Positions 1-7,632 of a stretch of 14,001 nucleotides of DNA are shown one piece after another. The position numbers and the translations under genes were made by a program. The stretch's first letter is position 1; each line of letters opens with the position of its first letter. The DNA comes from Klebsiella pneumoniae (GTDB taxonomy: Bacteria > Pseudomonadota > Gammaproteobacteria > Ga0077536): NCBI GenBank assembly GCA_945873015.1, contig CAMCBY010000046.1, positions 1 through 14,001 of the forward strand. Reading direction: 5' to 3'. Under the pieces are notes generated by a model. It worked only from the letters and a program-made list of their open reading frames with translations. It was not told the origin of the DNA and did not search any database.

Positions 1-937
1 CTCACCGCTCATGTTCCACGCCAACCTCATTGCGCGCACCAAACAAATCAAGCTCGCGACCGGTGTCATGTGTCTGCCGCAGTATCACCCTGCAGTGAGT
101 GCCGGGCAGGCGGCGATGTTCGACCATCTGAGCAATGGGCGTTTCATCATGGGTGTGGGCCCGGGTGGACTGTCGTCCGATTTTGCGCTGTTCGATGTGG
201 TCGACAAGGATCGCAAAGCGATGATGATCGAAGCACTCGACATGATGCTGGCGATGTGGACCACCAAACCGCCGTACGCGCTCAAGGGCAAGTACTGGAA
301 CATCGACATGGAGAAGTTCACCCAGCACGACATCAAACTCGGTTATGTGCCGCAGCCGTTCCAGTTGCCGCATCCGCCGGTGGCTATCTCGGCCATGAGC
401 CCGCATTCCGATTCGTTGGGTTTTGCCGGCACGCGCGGTTATATCCCGGTCTCGGCCAACTTCATCGCGCCGTGGGCGGTGGAAACGCACTGGCCAACCT
501 ACCTCGCCGCCGCCAAGGCTGCCGGTCAACCGACCGATAGCTCGATCTGGCGCGTCGCGCGTAGTGTCTACGTGGCCGACACTGATGCCGAAGCCGCAGC
601 CTTCGTCACCAAGTCGGAAGGTGCTTACGACTATTACTACCAGTACCTGTACAAGATCTTCGACCGCTCGCACTACAAAGCGCCGTTCGTGGCCAACAAG
701 GGTGACGATCCGAACAAGCTGACGGCGGAAGCAGTGCGCGATGCCTGCATCATCCACGGCAGCCCCGAGACCGTCGCGCGCAAGATTCTTGCGTTACGCG
801 ACCAGGTCGGTGACTTCGGCACCTTGCTCTACGCCGCCCATGACTGGCAGGACAAGGTCGCCATGAAGAAGTCGATGACATTGATGGCAGAGCAGGTCAT
901 GCCGCGTATCAATCAGGCCATCGCGAAAGCCGCCTGA
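1..937 (+). CDS. LLM-class flavin-dependent oxidoreductase, 5' truncated (limonene monooxygenase-like)
   Basis: The frame is already open at the left edge (first whole codon at base 2), so the true start and roughly the first 60 residues lie outside the window; the ATG at 11 sits inside the conserved fold. What remains is the body of a luciferase-like TIM barrel: the strand 'TKQIKLATGV', the loop 'LPQYHPAVSAGQAAMFDHLS' and 'NGRFIMGVGPGG', all hallmarks of the superfamily. The later segment reading 'GYIPVSANFIAPW' resembles LLM proteins often annotated as limonene 1,2-monooxygenase, which use reduced flavin and O2 on cyclic hydrocarbons. That substrate is only a family guess. The C-terminus is complete and is followed by a strong hairpin, so this may be the last gene of an upstream operon. 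The superfamily is certain; the specific reaction is not. Confidence 0.9.
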   Translation, partial: SPLMFHANLIARTKQIKLATGVMCLPQYHPAVSAGQAAMFDHLSNGRFIMGVGPGGLSSDFALFDVVDKDRKAMMIEALDMMLAMWTTKPPYALKGKYWNIDMEKFTQHDIKLGYVPQPFQLPHPPVAISAMSPHSDSLGFAGTRGYIPVSANFIAPWAVETHWPTYLAAAKAAGQPTDSSIWRVARSVYVADTDAEAAAFVTKSEGAYDYYYQYLYKIFDRSHYKAPFVANKGDDPNKLTAEAVRDACIIHGSPETVARKILALRDQVGDFGTLLYAAHDWQDKVAMKKSMTLMAEQVMPRINQAIAKAA

Positions 938-952
938 AGCATGTCGCTTCCC

Positions 953-978
953 GGCGCCGTCACAACCGTGACGGCGCC
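953..978 (+). terminator. Hairpin terminator candidate after the first LLM gene
   Basis: A perfect 11-bp inverted repeat (953-963 and 968-978) with a 4-nt AACC loop begins 16 bp after the stop codon and is followed by only three T residues. The stem is very GC-rich and stable. The short T run makes it a weak intrinsic terminator; it could also be a processing or 3'-end protection hairpin that lowers expression of the next gene. Confidence 0.6.
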
Positions 979-1002
979 TTTCATACATATTGGAGCTGAC
1001 CC

Positions 1003-2016
1003 ATGAGCAACAAGAGACTGCGCTTTGGCCTGTGGTACGACTTTCGTAATCCGCCGCAGTGGCAACGCGACAATACCGAGCTTTATCACGCCTGTTTCGA
1101 TCAGATGGTGCGCGCCGAGGCCGCGGGTTTTGACGATATCTGGTTGTCCGAACACCATTTCCTGGACGACTGTTATTCGCCGTCCATGCTCGCTATCGGT
1201 TGTGCGATCGCGGCGCGCACCAAAAAAGTCCATATCGGTACCAGCGTGCTGCTGTTGCCACTGCATGATCCGCTGCGCGTGGCCGAGGATGCCGCGACAC
1301 TCGACGTGATCTCCGGTGGACGTCTCGAACTGGGTCTCGGCGTTGGTTACAAAGTAGAAGAGCTGGCGGCGTGGGGTGTCGATCCTAAGACCCGCGGCCA
1401 ACGCATGGACGAGGGCATCGAGATCATCCAGCGCCTGTTTGCCGGTGAACGTTTCAGCTTCGATGGCAAGTATCACCAGTACCAGGACATTCAACTGCGG
1501 CCGTTGCCGGTGCAGAAAAATCCACGTCTGTGGATAGCCGGCTTCAGCAACGTTGCGGTCAAACGCGCAGCGCGGGTCGGCGCGGGTTATATCGCGGTCG
1601 GACCGGTCGGGCCGTTCACCAAGGTCTATCGCGACGAACTGACCGCCTGCGGCCGCAATCCCGAGGACTACGAGGTGGCGGCGGGTTATGCCTGGCTGCA
1701 TGTGACGCGCGATCCGAAGAAGCGCTGGGACGAAGCAGTGCAGCACCTTGCTTATCAGCAGAACTGTTATGGTGAGTGGTTCGCCAAGGCCGGCATGGGT
1801 TTCATCAAACCCGTCGAGGCCACACGCGAGTCCATCGAGAGCAACGATTGTTATATCGTCACGCCCGATCAGGCGATCGCCATGATCAAGGACTATGTGG
1901 CCAAGACCGGCACCAATCGCTTTTACACATGGGCGGTGCCACCGGGTCTGCATCCGAGCTGGAGCGATGAACACATCGAATTGATGAGTAGCGAAGTGAT
2001 GCCCGCCTTTCGTTGA
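1003..2016 (+). CDS. LLM-class flavin-dependent oxidoreductase (luciferase alpha-like, EHH motif)
   Basis: This complete 337-residue protein has the usual length for a single-domain luciferase-like monooxygenase. Seen in order: an N-terminal strand with 'RFGLWYDF', the 'LSEHHF' motif at about residues 48-53 matching the EHHF segment of bacterial luciferase alpha (whose His44 is catalytic), the strand 'KVHIGTSVLLLP', the segment around 'HDPLRVAEDAATLD' and 'SGGRLELGLGVG' (about 104-115), and a late 'LWIAGFSNVAVKRAARVGAG' phosphate-binding type region. The EHH pair suggests a true monooxygenase using FMNH2 and O2 (inference). The start is supported by GGAG at 992-995, 7 nt before the ATG. The next LLM gene follows after 37 bp, so the two are probably co-transcribed. 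The substrate is unknown. Confidence 0.92.
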   Translation: MSNKRLRFGLWYDFRNPPQWQRDNTELYHACFDQMVRAEAAGFDDIWLSEHHFLDDCYSPSMLAIGCAIAARTKKVHIGTSVLLLPLHDPLRVAEDAATLDVISGGRLELGLGVGYKVEELAAWGVDPKTRGQRMDEGIEIIQRLFAGERFSFDGKYHQYQDIQLRPLPVQKNPRLWIAGFSNVAVKRAARVGAGYIAVGPVGPFTKVYRDELTACGRNPEDYEVAAGYAWLHVTRDPKKRWDEAVQHLAYQQNCYGEWFAKAGMGFIKPVEATRESIESNDCYIVTPDQAIAMIKDYVAKTGTNRFYTWAVPPGLHPSWSDEHIELMSSEVMPAFR

Positions 2017-2053
2017 GGGTCGGGCGTCGATTCAGACATATAGAGGACAGACC

Positions 2054-2950
2054 ATGACCGCACCGCTGGGCTTATTGCAATGGACCGAAGGCACACGCGG
2101 TGCCGATCTCGTCAATCATGTGCAACGACTCGAGAGTCTGAGTTATCACGAATTATGGTTGCCCGAAATCGCAGGTCGCGAGCCGTTCGCGACCTGCGGT
2201 TATCTGCTCGCCAAGACCGAGCGCATCAAGGTCTCGAGTGGCATCGCCAATGTGTATGCGCACGACGCCGATTCGGCGGCGCAGGCCGCCAATACCCTCG
2301 CGGAATTTTCGGGCGGGCGTTTTACACTCGGTTTGGGCGTATCCCATCCAGTATTGGTCGAACCGCGCGGGCATGCGTGGGTAAAACCGGTGCCGAAGAT
2401 GCGCAGTTATCTCACGCGCCTGCGCGCCGCGCCGATGGAAAGTCCGAGAGCCGCCGAAGCGGCATCCGTGATCGTGGCGGGTCATGGTCCGGGGCTGCTC
2501 AAAGTCGCCAATGAAATGGCTGACGGTGCTTTCCTGTTTCTGCAACCGCTGGCGGCGGTGCGCGCCGCGCGCGCCCTGCTCAAGCCTGAACAACAGTTAC
2601 ATGTCGTGGTGCGTTGCGTGCTGGAGAACGATGCTGGGCGCGCGCGCGCGCTGGCGCGACGTGCCTGTGCATTTTATCTGTCGCTACCGCCCTATCATGA
2701 GGCCTGGGCTCGCCTCGGCTTCACGCCGAGCGACTGGCAAAACGGCGGCAGCCATGGCCTGATTGACGCTATCTGCGCGTGGGGCGACGCCGACGGCATC
2801 CGCCGGCAACTGGCTGAATACTACGCCGCAGGCGCCACCCATGTGGTGCTCTATCCGTGCAACCCCGGCGAGGACTATCAACCCACGAGCGCAATGTCCA
2901 CTCAATGGCACTGGCCGCTGCTTGAAGCGCTGGCGCCGGGGCGACGCTGA
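2054..2950 (+). CDS. LLM-class oxidoreductase of the MSMEG_4141 type (TIGR03620-like, putative F420-dependent)
   Basis: A 298-residue protein, short for the superfamily. It carries 'LSYHELWLPE' (about 29-38), 'IKVSSGIANVYAHD', 'LAEFSGGRFTLGLGVSHP' (about 82-99) and, near the C-terminus, 'YLSLPPYHEAWARLGFTPSD' followed by 'GDADGIRRQLAEYYAAGATH'. This combination (LGLGVSH, a xLPxYxxxWxRLGF segment, AGATHV) is what I recall for the MSMEG_4141 family of probable F420-dependent oxidoreductases. No EHH pair is present; the equivalent loop reads PEIAGRE. The start is well placed: GAGGA at 2043-2047, 6 nt before the ATG. It is 37 bp downstream of the previous LLM. Whether it uses F420 or FMN in this organism cannot be told from the window. 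Confidence 0.88.
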   Translation: MTAPLGLLQWTEGTRGADLVNHVQRLESLSYHELWLPEIAGREPFATCGYLLAKTERIKVSSGIANVYAHDADSAAQAANTLAEFSGGRFTLGLGVSHPVLVEPRGHAWVKPVPKMRSYLTRLRAAPMESPRAAEAASVIVAGHGPGLLKVANEMADGAFLFLQPLAAVRAARALLKPEQQLHVVVRCVLENDAGRARALARRACAFYLSLPPYHEAWARLGFTPSDWQNGGSHGLIDAICAWGDADGIRRQLAEYYAAGATHVVLYPCNPGEDYQPTSAMSTQWHWPLLEALAPGRR

Positions 2951-3341
2951 GCCGCACCAGGGAGCGAGTGCTGCGCCCAGGTACACCACTCGGGCGCGCA
3001 ACAAAACGACGAGTTCCTCGCACCGCGGGCGCGCTCTTGCGCGCCGCATTGCTTATGTGAATTTCGCACAGCGTGGCGATGCCGCGCGCCACGGTGTTGC
3101 CCCCGTCATTGCGCTTATGGTTGCTGTCAGCGGCCTGTCGCGCCCACACAGAGAAGAAGAGGGCCGGCCACGGAAGAGTGCAGAGGGATCTGCCGGCACG
3201 GAATGCGTTGCGCGGCGGACCTGATGCAGGGAGACCTCAGGTCCATCTCGCACTTCCTCTCGGTCGTGCGTTTTCCGCGGGCCGACAGGCGCAGGGACCA
3301 CACAACAGCCGGCGCCATACGCGGGCAAGACGAGGGTGAGC
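2951..3341. other. Gene-poor spacer between LLM gene and beta-rich protein
   Basis: About 390 bp with no convincing gene. Open frames on both strands give low-complexity Arg/Ala-rich translations without domain motifs and lack good ribosome sites. The only clear structure is the small hairpin listed at 3028-3045. A promoter for the next gene is expected here but I could not pick a convincing -10/-35 pair. Confidence 0.5.
3028..3045 (+). terminator. Short GC hairpin, possible 3' end of the LLM operon
   Basis: A perfect 7-bp inverted repeat (GGCGCGC, 3028-3034; GCGCGCC, 3039-3045) with a TCTT loop lies 77 bp after the LLM stop codon. There is no T tract, so the terminator call is weak; in such GC-rich sequence the hairpin may be incidental. 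Confidence 0.25.
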
Positions 3342-3836
3342 GTGGCCGAGCATTCCGACCCCAGCGCCGCGCGTCGCAATTGGCCGTTGTGGCCGGATGC
3401 GATGTGGCCGTTGAGCGGCACGTATGCCGGTCTCGGCGACAACTATCGCGTCGAGGTCAGGCTCGACATCGATACTCTGCATCGCCACGCGTTACTGACG
3501 GTGGACTTCTACGCCCGCGATGGCGGCGTCGGTACACACATCGGTACGGCGGTGTTGCGTTCATCGACCATCGTCAATCACGCCGACCATACCGTCATAC
3601 GTGGTGTCGCTCGTTTTACCTTTGCCGCCGCCGCACCGCTCATGGAAGTGCATATCGAGCGGCGTCATGTATTGCAGCGACGCGCGCCCTTGAGGCTGCA
3701 TTTTCTGGCGATGGCTCTCGTGCCGGGCGCTCTCTACCTATGCGAGTATCGCAGCCATACACATCTCGCCGGCAGTCATGACGCGGGCGCGATGGACACG
3801 GTGGTGCCGCTTGAGCGCCGAGGCCGACATCCGTAG
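3342..3836 (+). CDS. Hypothetical beta-rich protein of unknown function
   Basis: A 164-residue protein that I do not recognise by name. The sequence alternates hydrophobic and polar residues as in a beta-sandwich: 'GLGDNYRVEVRLDID', then strands around 'ALLTVDFYARDGG', 'THIGTAVLRSSTIVN', 'VARFTFAAAAP' and 'GALYLCEYRS'. I see no signal peptide, membrane segment or catalytic motif. I prefer the GTG at 3342, because GAGGG at 3332-3336 is 5 nt upstream; an in-frame GTG at 3336 is the alternative and overlaps that site. The gene converges on the DUF3047 gene 39 bp away. The pattern looks coding because it keeps a coherent fold-like sequence, whereas the overlapping frames do not. No function is proposed. 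Confidence 0.65.
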   Translation: MAEHSDPSAARRNWPLWPDAMWPLSGTYAGLGDNYRVEVRLDIDTLHRHALLTVDFYARDGGVGTHIGTAVLRSSTIVNHADHTVIRGVARFTFAAAAPLMEVHIERRHVLQRRAPLRLHFLAMALVPGALYLCEYRSHTHLAGSHDAGAMDTVVPLERRGRHP

Positions 3837-3855
3837 GTGCGAGTCAGGTAAATGC

Positions 3856-3877
3856 AGCGAGGCACAGCAGCCTCGCT
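3856..3877. terminator. Hairpin between convergent genes, possible bidirectional terminator
   Basis: A perfect 8-bp inverted repeat (AGCGAGGC, 3856-3863; GCCTCGCT, 3870-3877) with a 6-nt loop sits 19 bp after the plus-strand stop codon. It overlaps two bases of the minus-strand gene's stop codon (3876-3878). No long T tract follows on either strand. Its position between two converging genes is the main argument for termination. Confidence 0.45.
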
Positions 3878-4949
3878 ACAACACTCTCAGCCGGTCGACA
3901 CCATCGTCGAGTTCGATAGACTCAAAACTCGCGCGTGCGGTGCCGTGCTGAAAGCTCGCCACGCAGATCAACCACACTGCGACGATACGCGTCGGCGGCG
4001 CGCCCATCGCGCGTTGCACGTCGGAGTAGACCGCGCGTTGCTGCTCGCACCAGCGCGCTGCATCGTTCAGCCCTGAACGGACAACGTAGTGGGTCTCGCG
4101 TGTCGACCAGGCCTTGACCGGGCAATCGAACCAACTCTCCACCGGCAGCGTGCTGCTCCAGATCCAGGTCAGATCACGACCATTGTCAAACTCGGTGGCA
4201 ATGGAGATGTAGTCATGGGTGAGATGACTGTCTTCGGCGACTTGACTCGGATGTTCGTCCACTCGCCATCGCCACGAGAGCCGCGTAGCAGGCGTCAAGG
4301 GAAAATCCACCGCTTTGCGCACAATGCCCTGGTCATCGCTGGCGTGCAGACAAATGCGTGCCTGACCGTCATGACTGCAGTCGCGATAAATATCAGAGCT
4401 GCCGGTTTCGAGCAGATAATGCCAGTCGGGCGGTAGCCTGACTGGTTGGCGCAAACGCGCAATCTCCACCGCCAGCTGTGTCGCATCACAGCGCGTGTGG
4501 AGATCTTCCAGGCCCGGCAGGCTGTTGCCACGCCACACCAGCACCAGCACTTCCAGTTCGCCGCTCAAACGTTGATATGCACTCGCGGGTGTGGCGAGGC
4601 CACCGCAGGCGTCCAGCCACATGCCAAGATAAATGCCGAGTTCAAGTTCACCGCTGCAATCGGCGCTGAATGAACCGCTATCGCGAGTCAGGTTGACGAT
4701 GCGGCCACCGGGACTGATGCGTGCCCATAGATGGAAACCCGGTCCGCCATACAAATGGGGATGACGCGCCGACCATAACACCCGCCCTGCGGCCAGCAGC
4801 GTATAGCTCTGACCACTGTCGAGGTGGATGCCGGTGCGGGTCCATGGTGGTTGTTGGGCCGGTAATGTCAGCCTGTGACAAGCGGCGAGGGCGGGACTCG
4901 CGGCGCGTTCGATGTCACTGGCAAGGGTGCGCATGGGGTCGGTGCTCAT
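3876..4949 (-). CDS. LecA-like domain fused to DUF3047 domain protein
   Basis: A 357-residue protein with two apparent parts. The N-terminal part (about 35-140) has 'WTRTGIHLDSGQSYTLLAAG', a 'GGPGFHLWARI' turn and 'GELELGIYLGMW', a pattern like the beta-sandwich of the Pseudomonas PA-I (LecA) galactose lectin. The C-terminal part (about 175-350) matches DUF3047: 'TRLSWRWRVDEHPSQ', 'HDYISIATEFDNGRDLTWIW', 'VVRSGLNDAARW' and 'GAPPTRIVAVWLICV'. The function of DUF3047 is not known to me. LecA-type residues for calcium or sugar binding are not evidently kept, so sugar binding is only a possibility. No signal peptide is visible. The ATG at 4949 lacks a clear ribosome site; the in-frame ATG at 4934 (residue 6) is an alternative. 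It is divergent from the GST gene and convergent with the beta-rich gene. Confidence 0.85.
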   Translation of the reverse strand: MSTDPMRTLASDIERAASPALAACHRLTLPAQQPPWTRTGIHLDSGQSYTLLAAGRVLWSARHPHLYGGPGFHLWARISPGGRIVNLTRDSGSFSADCSGELELGIYLGMWLDACGGLATPASAYQRLSGELEVLVLVWRGNSLPGLEDLHTRCDATQLAVEIARLRQPVRLPPDWHYLLETGSSDIYRDCSHDGQARICLHASDDQGIVRKAVDFPLTPATRLSWRWRVDEHPSQVAEDSHLTHDYISIATEFDNGRDLTWIWSSTLPVESWFDCPVKAWSTRETHYVVRSGLNDAARWCEQQRAVYSDVQRAMGAPPTRIVAVWLICVASFQHGTARASFESIELDDGVDRLRVL

Positions 4950-5055
4950 ATCAATGGACGCAGGAACAAGGCACGGACGGTCGCGCCGCTGCGGCCGTCA
5001 TCGTAGGATAGCAAAGCATTGCGCGTCGCCTTGCGCCTAATTCACGGGGAGAGTC
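4950..5055. promoter_or_regulatory. Short divergent promoter region (DUF3047 gene / GST gene)
   Basis: A 106-bp gap between two divergent genes must hold both promoters. On the minus strand an extended -10-like element TGCTATCCT is read across 5005-5013, giving an mRNA start near 4998 for the DUF3047 gene. An overlapping plus-strand TAGGAT (5004-5009) is a weak -10 for the GST gene. No good -35 was found for either. GGGGAGAG at 5046-5053 is the GST ribosome site. Confidence 0.3.
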
Positions 5056-5820
5056 ATGAAATTTTTGAGCGTTGCTGAAGTGATCAAACGATCGGGTCTG
5101 CGTCTGGTGCTGGTGCAGGGTGCACCCAGTCCCTGGGGCCAGGCGGTCAAGGCGATGATGGAATACAAGGGCCTGGAGTTTGTGGTGGCGCCGCAGATCC
5201 CCGGCACGGAAAACGCCGAACTGGTGGCGTGGGCCGGCGTCAACAGTGGTCCGGTCGTGGCATGGAATGATGGGCGGCCACTGAACCGCTGGAACGACAT
5301 CCTGTTTCTGCTCGAACGACTGGCGCCGCATCGGCCGCTGGTGCCCGATGCGCCCGCCGAGCGCGTGCAGTTGCTGGGGTTGAGTCATGAACTGTGCGGC
5401 GAACTCGGGCTCGGCTGGAATCGGCGCTTGAGCCTGTTCAAGCCCGCCATGCAATCCGGCCAGGCGCCGTCGGGCATCACGGCCATGAGTCGCAAGTACG
5501 GCTACAACGAAAGCGATGTAGCGGCGACCAACCAGCGCCAAATTGAGATGCTCAATCTGCTGAGCTCGATTCTCGACAGTCAGCGCGACAAGGGCAGTGC
5601 CTATTTTGTTGGCTCTGCGCTGTCGGCGGTGGATTTCTACTGGGCCGCATTCTCGGTGATCATGGACATTCTGCCGGATGCGCAGTGTCCGGTCGCGGCC
5701 GGCGCGCGCAGCATGTTCGAGAACATCGACGCCCGTGTGAAGGCCGCCATCTCACCGCAGTTGCTTGAACACCGCGAACGCATACTGCGCGCGCACTTCA
5801 AGTTGCCAATGGAATTCTGA
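5056..5820 (+). CDS. Glutathione S-transferase-like protein with atypical GSH site
   Basis: This 254-residue protein has the GST layout. A thioredoxin-like N-terminal half shows 'LRLVLVQGAPSPWGQAVKAM' (about 15-34), the cis-proline segment 'NSGPVVAWNDG' (63-73) and the following helix 'LNRWNDILFLLERL' (76-89). A helical C-terminal half ends with 'YFVGSALSAVDFYWAAFS', the usual N-capping/hydrophobic staple region. In typical GSTs the helix after the cis-proline begins with Glu-Ser that holds the glutathione gamma-glutamyl group; here it reads Arg-Trp, and there is no N-terminal active-site Cys. The protein may bind GSH differently or not at all. The ribosome site GGGGAGAG supports the ATG. The LLM gene follows after 34 bp, suggesting a two-gene operon and a shared substrate route (inference). 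Confidence 0.85.
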   Translation: MKFLSVAEVIKRSGLRLVLVQGAPSPWGQAVKAMMEYKGLEFVVAPQIPGTENAELVAWAGVNSGPVVAWNDGRPLNRWNDILFLLERLAPHRPLVPDAPAERVQLLGLSHELCGELGLGWNRRLSLFKPAMQSGQAPSGITAMSRKYGYNESDVAATNQRQIEMLNLLSSILDSQRDKGSAYFVGSALSAVDFYWAAFSVIMDILPDAQCPVAAGARSMFENIDARVKAAISPQLLEHRERILRAHFKLPMEF

Positions 5821-5854
5821 ATCTTCCACCCACCAGTTCAACACGAGACACGAC

Positions 5855-6781
5855 ATGGCGATACGCATCGGCTTCGGCCTGGTTAACTATCCGTTCGACA
5901 ACGGCCGCGCCTTTTTTCGGTGGGTCGAATTGCTGGAAAAGAGTCGCGTCGATTCAGTATGGCAATCGGACCGCCTGATTTCGACCGACAACTACCTTGA
6001 GTCACTGAGCGCGCTGGCGTCGCTGGCGGGTTGCACCGAGAAGATCAAATTCGGCATGAACGCGATAGTCATGCCGCTACGCGACCCGCTGGTGCTGGCC
6101 AAACAATGTGCGACCATCGATTACCTGAGTAATGGGCGTCTGCTGCCGATGTTCGGGGTCGGCTATCCACAAGCAGCGGAGTGGGCTGCCACCGGGCGCA
6201 GCGCCGAGCATCGCGGCTCGATTGCGAACGAGATGTTCGAGTTGATCGCGCGTTTGTGGGCCGAAGAATCGGTGACCTTCGAAGGGCGTTATTTCCAATA
6301 CAAAAACGCGACCATCGCGCCGCGCCCTGTGCAGCAGCCGCTGCCCCTGTGGATAGGCGGCACCAGCGACGCGGCCATTAAACGCACAGCCAAACTCGGC
6401 AGCGGCTGGATAGGCGGTATTGCCAGCGTTGAGGACGTGCGCCTGACCATCGCCGGCATCAAGAGCGAAGCGCCGAAATACGGCCGCAGCATCGATGACG
6501 ATCACTACGGCACTTCACTGGCTTTTCGTATCGGCAGCCCGGACGATGACGCGGTGCGCAATTCGCCTTTCGTCAAACGCACCGGCATTGGCGAGAAAAT
6601 CGATCTCAATCCGCTGTTCTGTATTGGCAGCACGGCCGACCTGACAGCGCGCCTGCGCGAATATGTGGCGGTCGGCGCATCCAAGTTCGTGCTGTTCCCG
6701 ATAGCCGCCAACGAGCAGGACATGTTCGATCAGACCCGGCGTGTCATCGAAGAGGTCAAGCCGGCCATCGAAGGCCGCTGA
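5855..6781 (+). CDS. LLM-class flavin/F420-dependent oxidoreductase
   Basis: The protein starting at the ATG at 5855 is 308 residues and opens with the family's first strand, 'MAIRIGFGLVNYP'. The frame extends further upstream into the GST gene (ATG at 5765), but that extension adds no domain sequence, so the shorter form is preferred; its ribosome site (ACGAGA) is weak. Seen: 'VDSVWQSDRL' (32-41), 'IKFGMNAIVMPLRDPLVLAK' (64-83), 'LSNGRLLPMFGVG' (91-103), 'LPLWIGGTSDAAIKRTAKLG' (163-182) and 'GSGWIGG'. The second loop is SDR rather than the EHH of bacterial luciferase. It resembles the Rv2161c-like branch of putative F420 oxidoreductases, but I cannot separate this from FMN-type relatives. 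It lies 34 bp after the GST gene and converges with the RRM gene. Confidence 0.9.
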   Translation: MAIRIGFGLVNYPFDNGRAFFRWVELLEKSRVDSVWQSDRLISTDNYLESLSALASLAGCTEKIKFGMNAIVMPLRDPLVLAKQCATIDYLSNGRLLPMFGVGYPQAAEWAATGRSAEHRGSIANEMFELIARLWAEESVTFEGRYFQYKNATIAPRPVQQPLPLWIGGTSDAAIKRTAKLGSGWIGGIASVEDVRLTIAGIKSEAPKYGRSIDDDHYGTSLAFRIGSPDDDAVRNSPFVKRTGIGEKIDLNPLFCIGSTADLTARLREYVAVGASKFVLFPIAANEQDMFDQTRRVIEEVKPAIEGR

Positions 6782-6879
6782 ACGCGGTGAACCGCCGCAA
6801 GTGCGACGGTCGGCGGGGTCAACGAGATGTGACGGCGCGGCAGGGCAGGGTATGGCCGTGCCGGCGCCGGGGCAGGGCG

Positions 6880-7143
6880 TCAGCGGCGCGGCGGACGCGC
6901 TTCGCGCGGACGGGCCTCGTTGACGCGTGCGGTGCGGCCTTTCAGCATCGCGCCATTCAATTCTGCGATGGCCGCTTCGCCTTCTGCCTGACTGGGCATT
7001 TCAACAAACCCGAATCCCTTGGAGCGACCGGTCTCGCGATCGCTCACTATTTTGGCGGTGGTCACCTCGCCGTGCTGCTCAAAGGCTTCACGCAATTCTT
7101 CAGCGGTGATGTCATAGGAAAGATTGCCGACGTAGATATCCAT
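6880..7143 (-). CDS. Single-RRM RNA-binding protein
   Basis: An 87-residue protein made of one RNA recognition motif. RNP2 is 'IYVGNL' at residues 3-8 and RNP1 is 'KGFGFVEM' at 42-49, both with the aromatic residues that stack on RNA bases. The fold runs to about residue 76 and ends in a short basic tail of Arg, Pro, Ala and Glu. Small bacterial RRM proteins of this type are known in cyanobacteria and many proteobacteria, often cold-induced, binding single-stranded RNA. A GAGG site (7153-7156 on the plus strand) lies 9 nt upstream of the ATG. The gene stands alone on the minus strand and converges with the LLM gene; nothing links it to the catabolic genes. Confidence 0.93.
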   Translation of the reverse strand: MDIYVGNLSYDITAEELREAFEQHGEVTTAKIVSDRETGRSKGFGFVEMPSQAEGEAAIAELNGAMLKGRTARVNEARPREARPPRR

Positions 7144-7162
7144 ACTTCATTGCCTCATGGAA

Positions 7163-7205
7163 CATGCCGCACGGGTGCCTGAGCTTGTCTCCTGCCGACG
7201 GCATG
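7163..7205 (-). repeat. Inverted repeat in the RRM leader
   Basis: CATGCCG (7163-7169) and CGGCATG (7199-7205) form a perfect 7-bp inverted repeat around 29 nt, ending 20 bp before the RRM start codon on the minus strand. If transcribed it would form a stem just upstream of the ribosome site. Cold-regulated RNA-binding protein genes often have structured leaders, but a role here is inference. Confidence 0.3.
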
Positions 7206-7572
7206 GGAGCAGGTGACAGTGTGGTGAAGCGGTGACCATTCCAGATACCGACCAGCGGCTGCGCGGCAAAGGCGCAACAGGCGTGAGGCCACGGGTCATG
7301 CAGACACGCGCTCCGCTGCGCGGCATCGGATATGGGCATGCGCGCCAATGGCGGCATTGCGGACGGGACAATCGAGGTAGGGCGGACGGTTCAAGGCTCA
7401 GATCGACGTCAATACGATAGCTTCTCTCAGTGGCTCGCTTCGCCAATGGCACTTGTCGCAGTGCCAGGATTTGTCGGGCGCATCCCCCTCCGACAATCTT
7501 TTGCGAGCTCTGGTATGGCGCACAAACCCCTCGGTCAAACACATGACGCTGTGCGCGTCCGGCTCAATCATA

Positions 7573-7590
7573 GTCGGGCAAAAACCCGAC
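7573..7590. repeat. Small hairpin with A/T-rich loop
   Basis: GTCGGG (7573-7578) and CCCGAC (7585-7590) form a perfect 6-bp stem with loop CAAAAA. It lies 78 bp beyond the TPR stop codon on the minus strand. The T run is inside the loop on that strand, not after the stem, so it is not a standard intrinsic terminator. Confidence 0.3.
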
Positions 7591-7632
7591 AGCAACGCAA
7601 AATTTCGTGATGCGGCGCACCGCAAGAGTGAT

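Noticed and set aside
913..1974. Minus-strand open frame of 353 codons opposite the second LLM gene
   Set aside because: Antisense to a well-conserved LLM protein; the translation shows no motifs and no ribosome site.
3203..3781. Plus-strand open frame of 192 codons overlapping the small beta-rich gene
   Set aside because: The translation is Arg-rich and low in hydrophobic pattern, whereas the frame from 3342 gives a coherent beta-strand pattern and has a ribosome site.
5765..5854. Upstream extension of the fourth LLM gene into the GST gene
   Set aside because: The added 30 residues do not belong to the LLM fold; the ATG at 5855 begins exactly at the first barrel strand.
6831..6905. GC-rich stretch after the RRM gene examined as a shared terminator with the fourth LLM gene
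   Set aside because: Only short self-complementary pieces such as CCGGCGCCGG were found, with no loop or T tract; base composition alone explains them.
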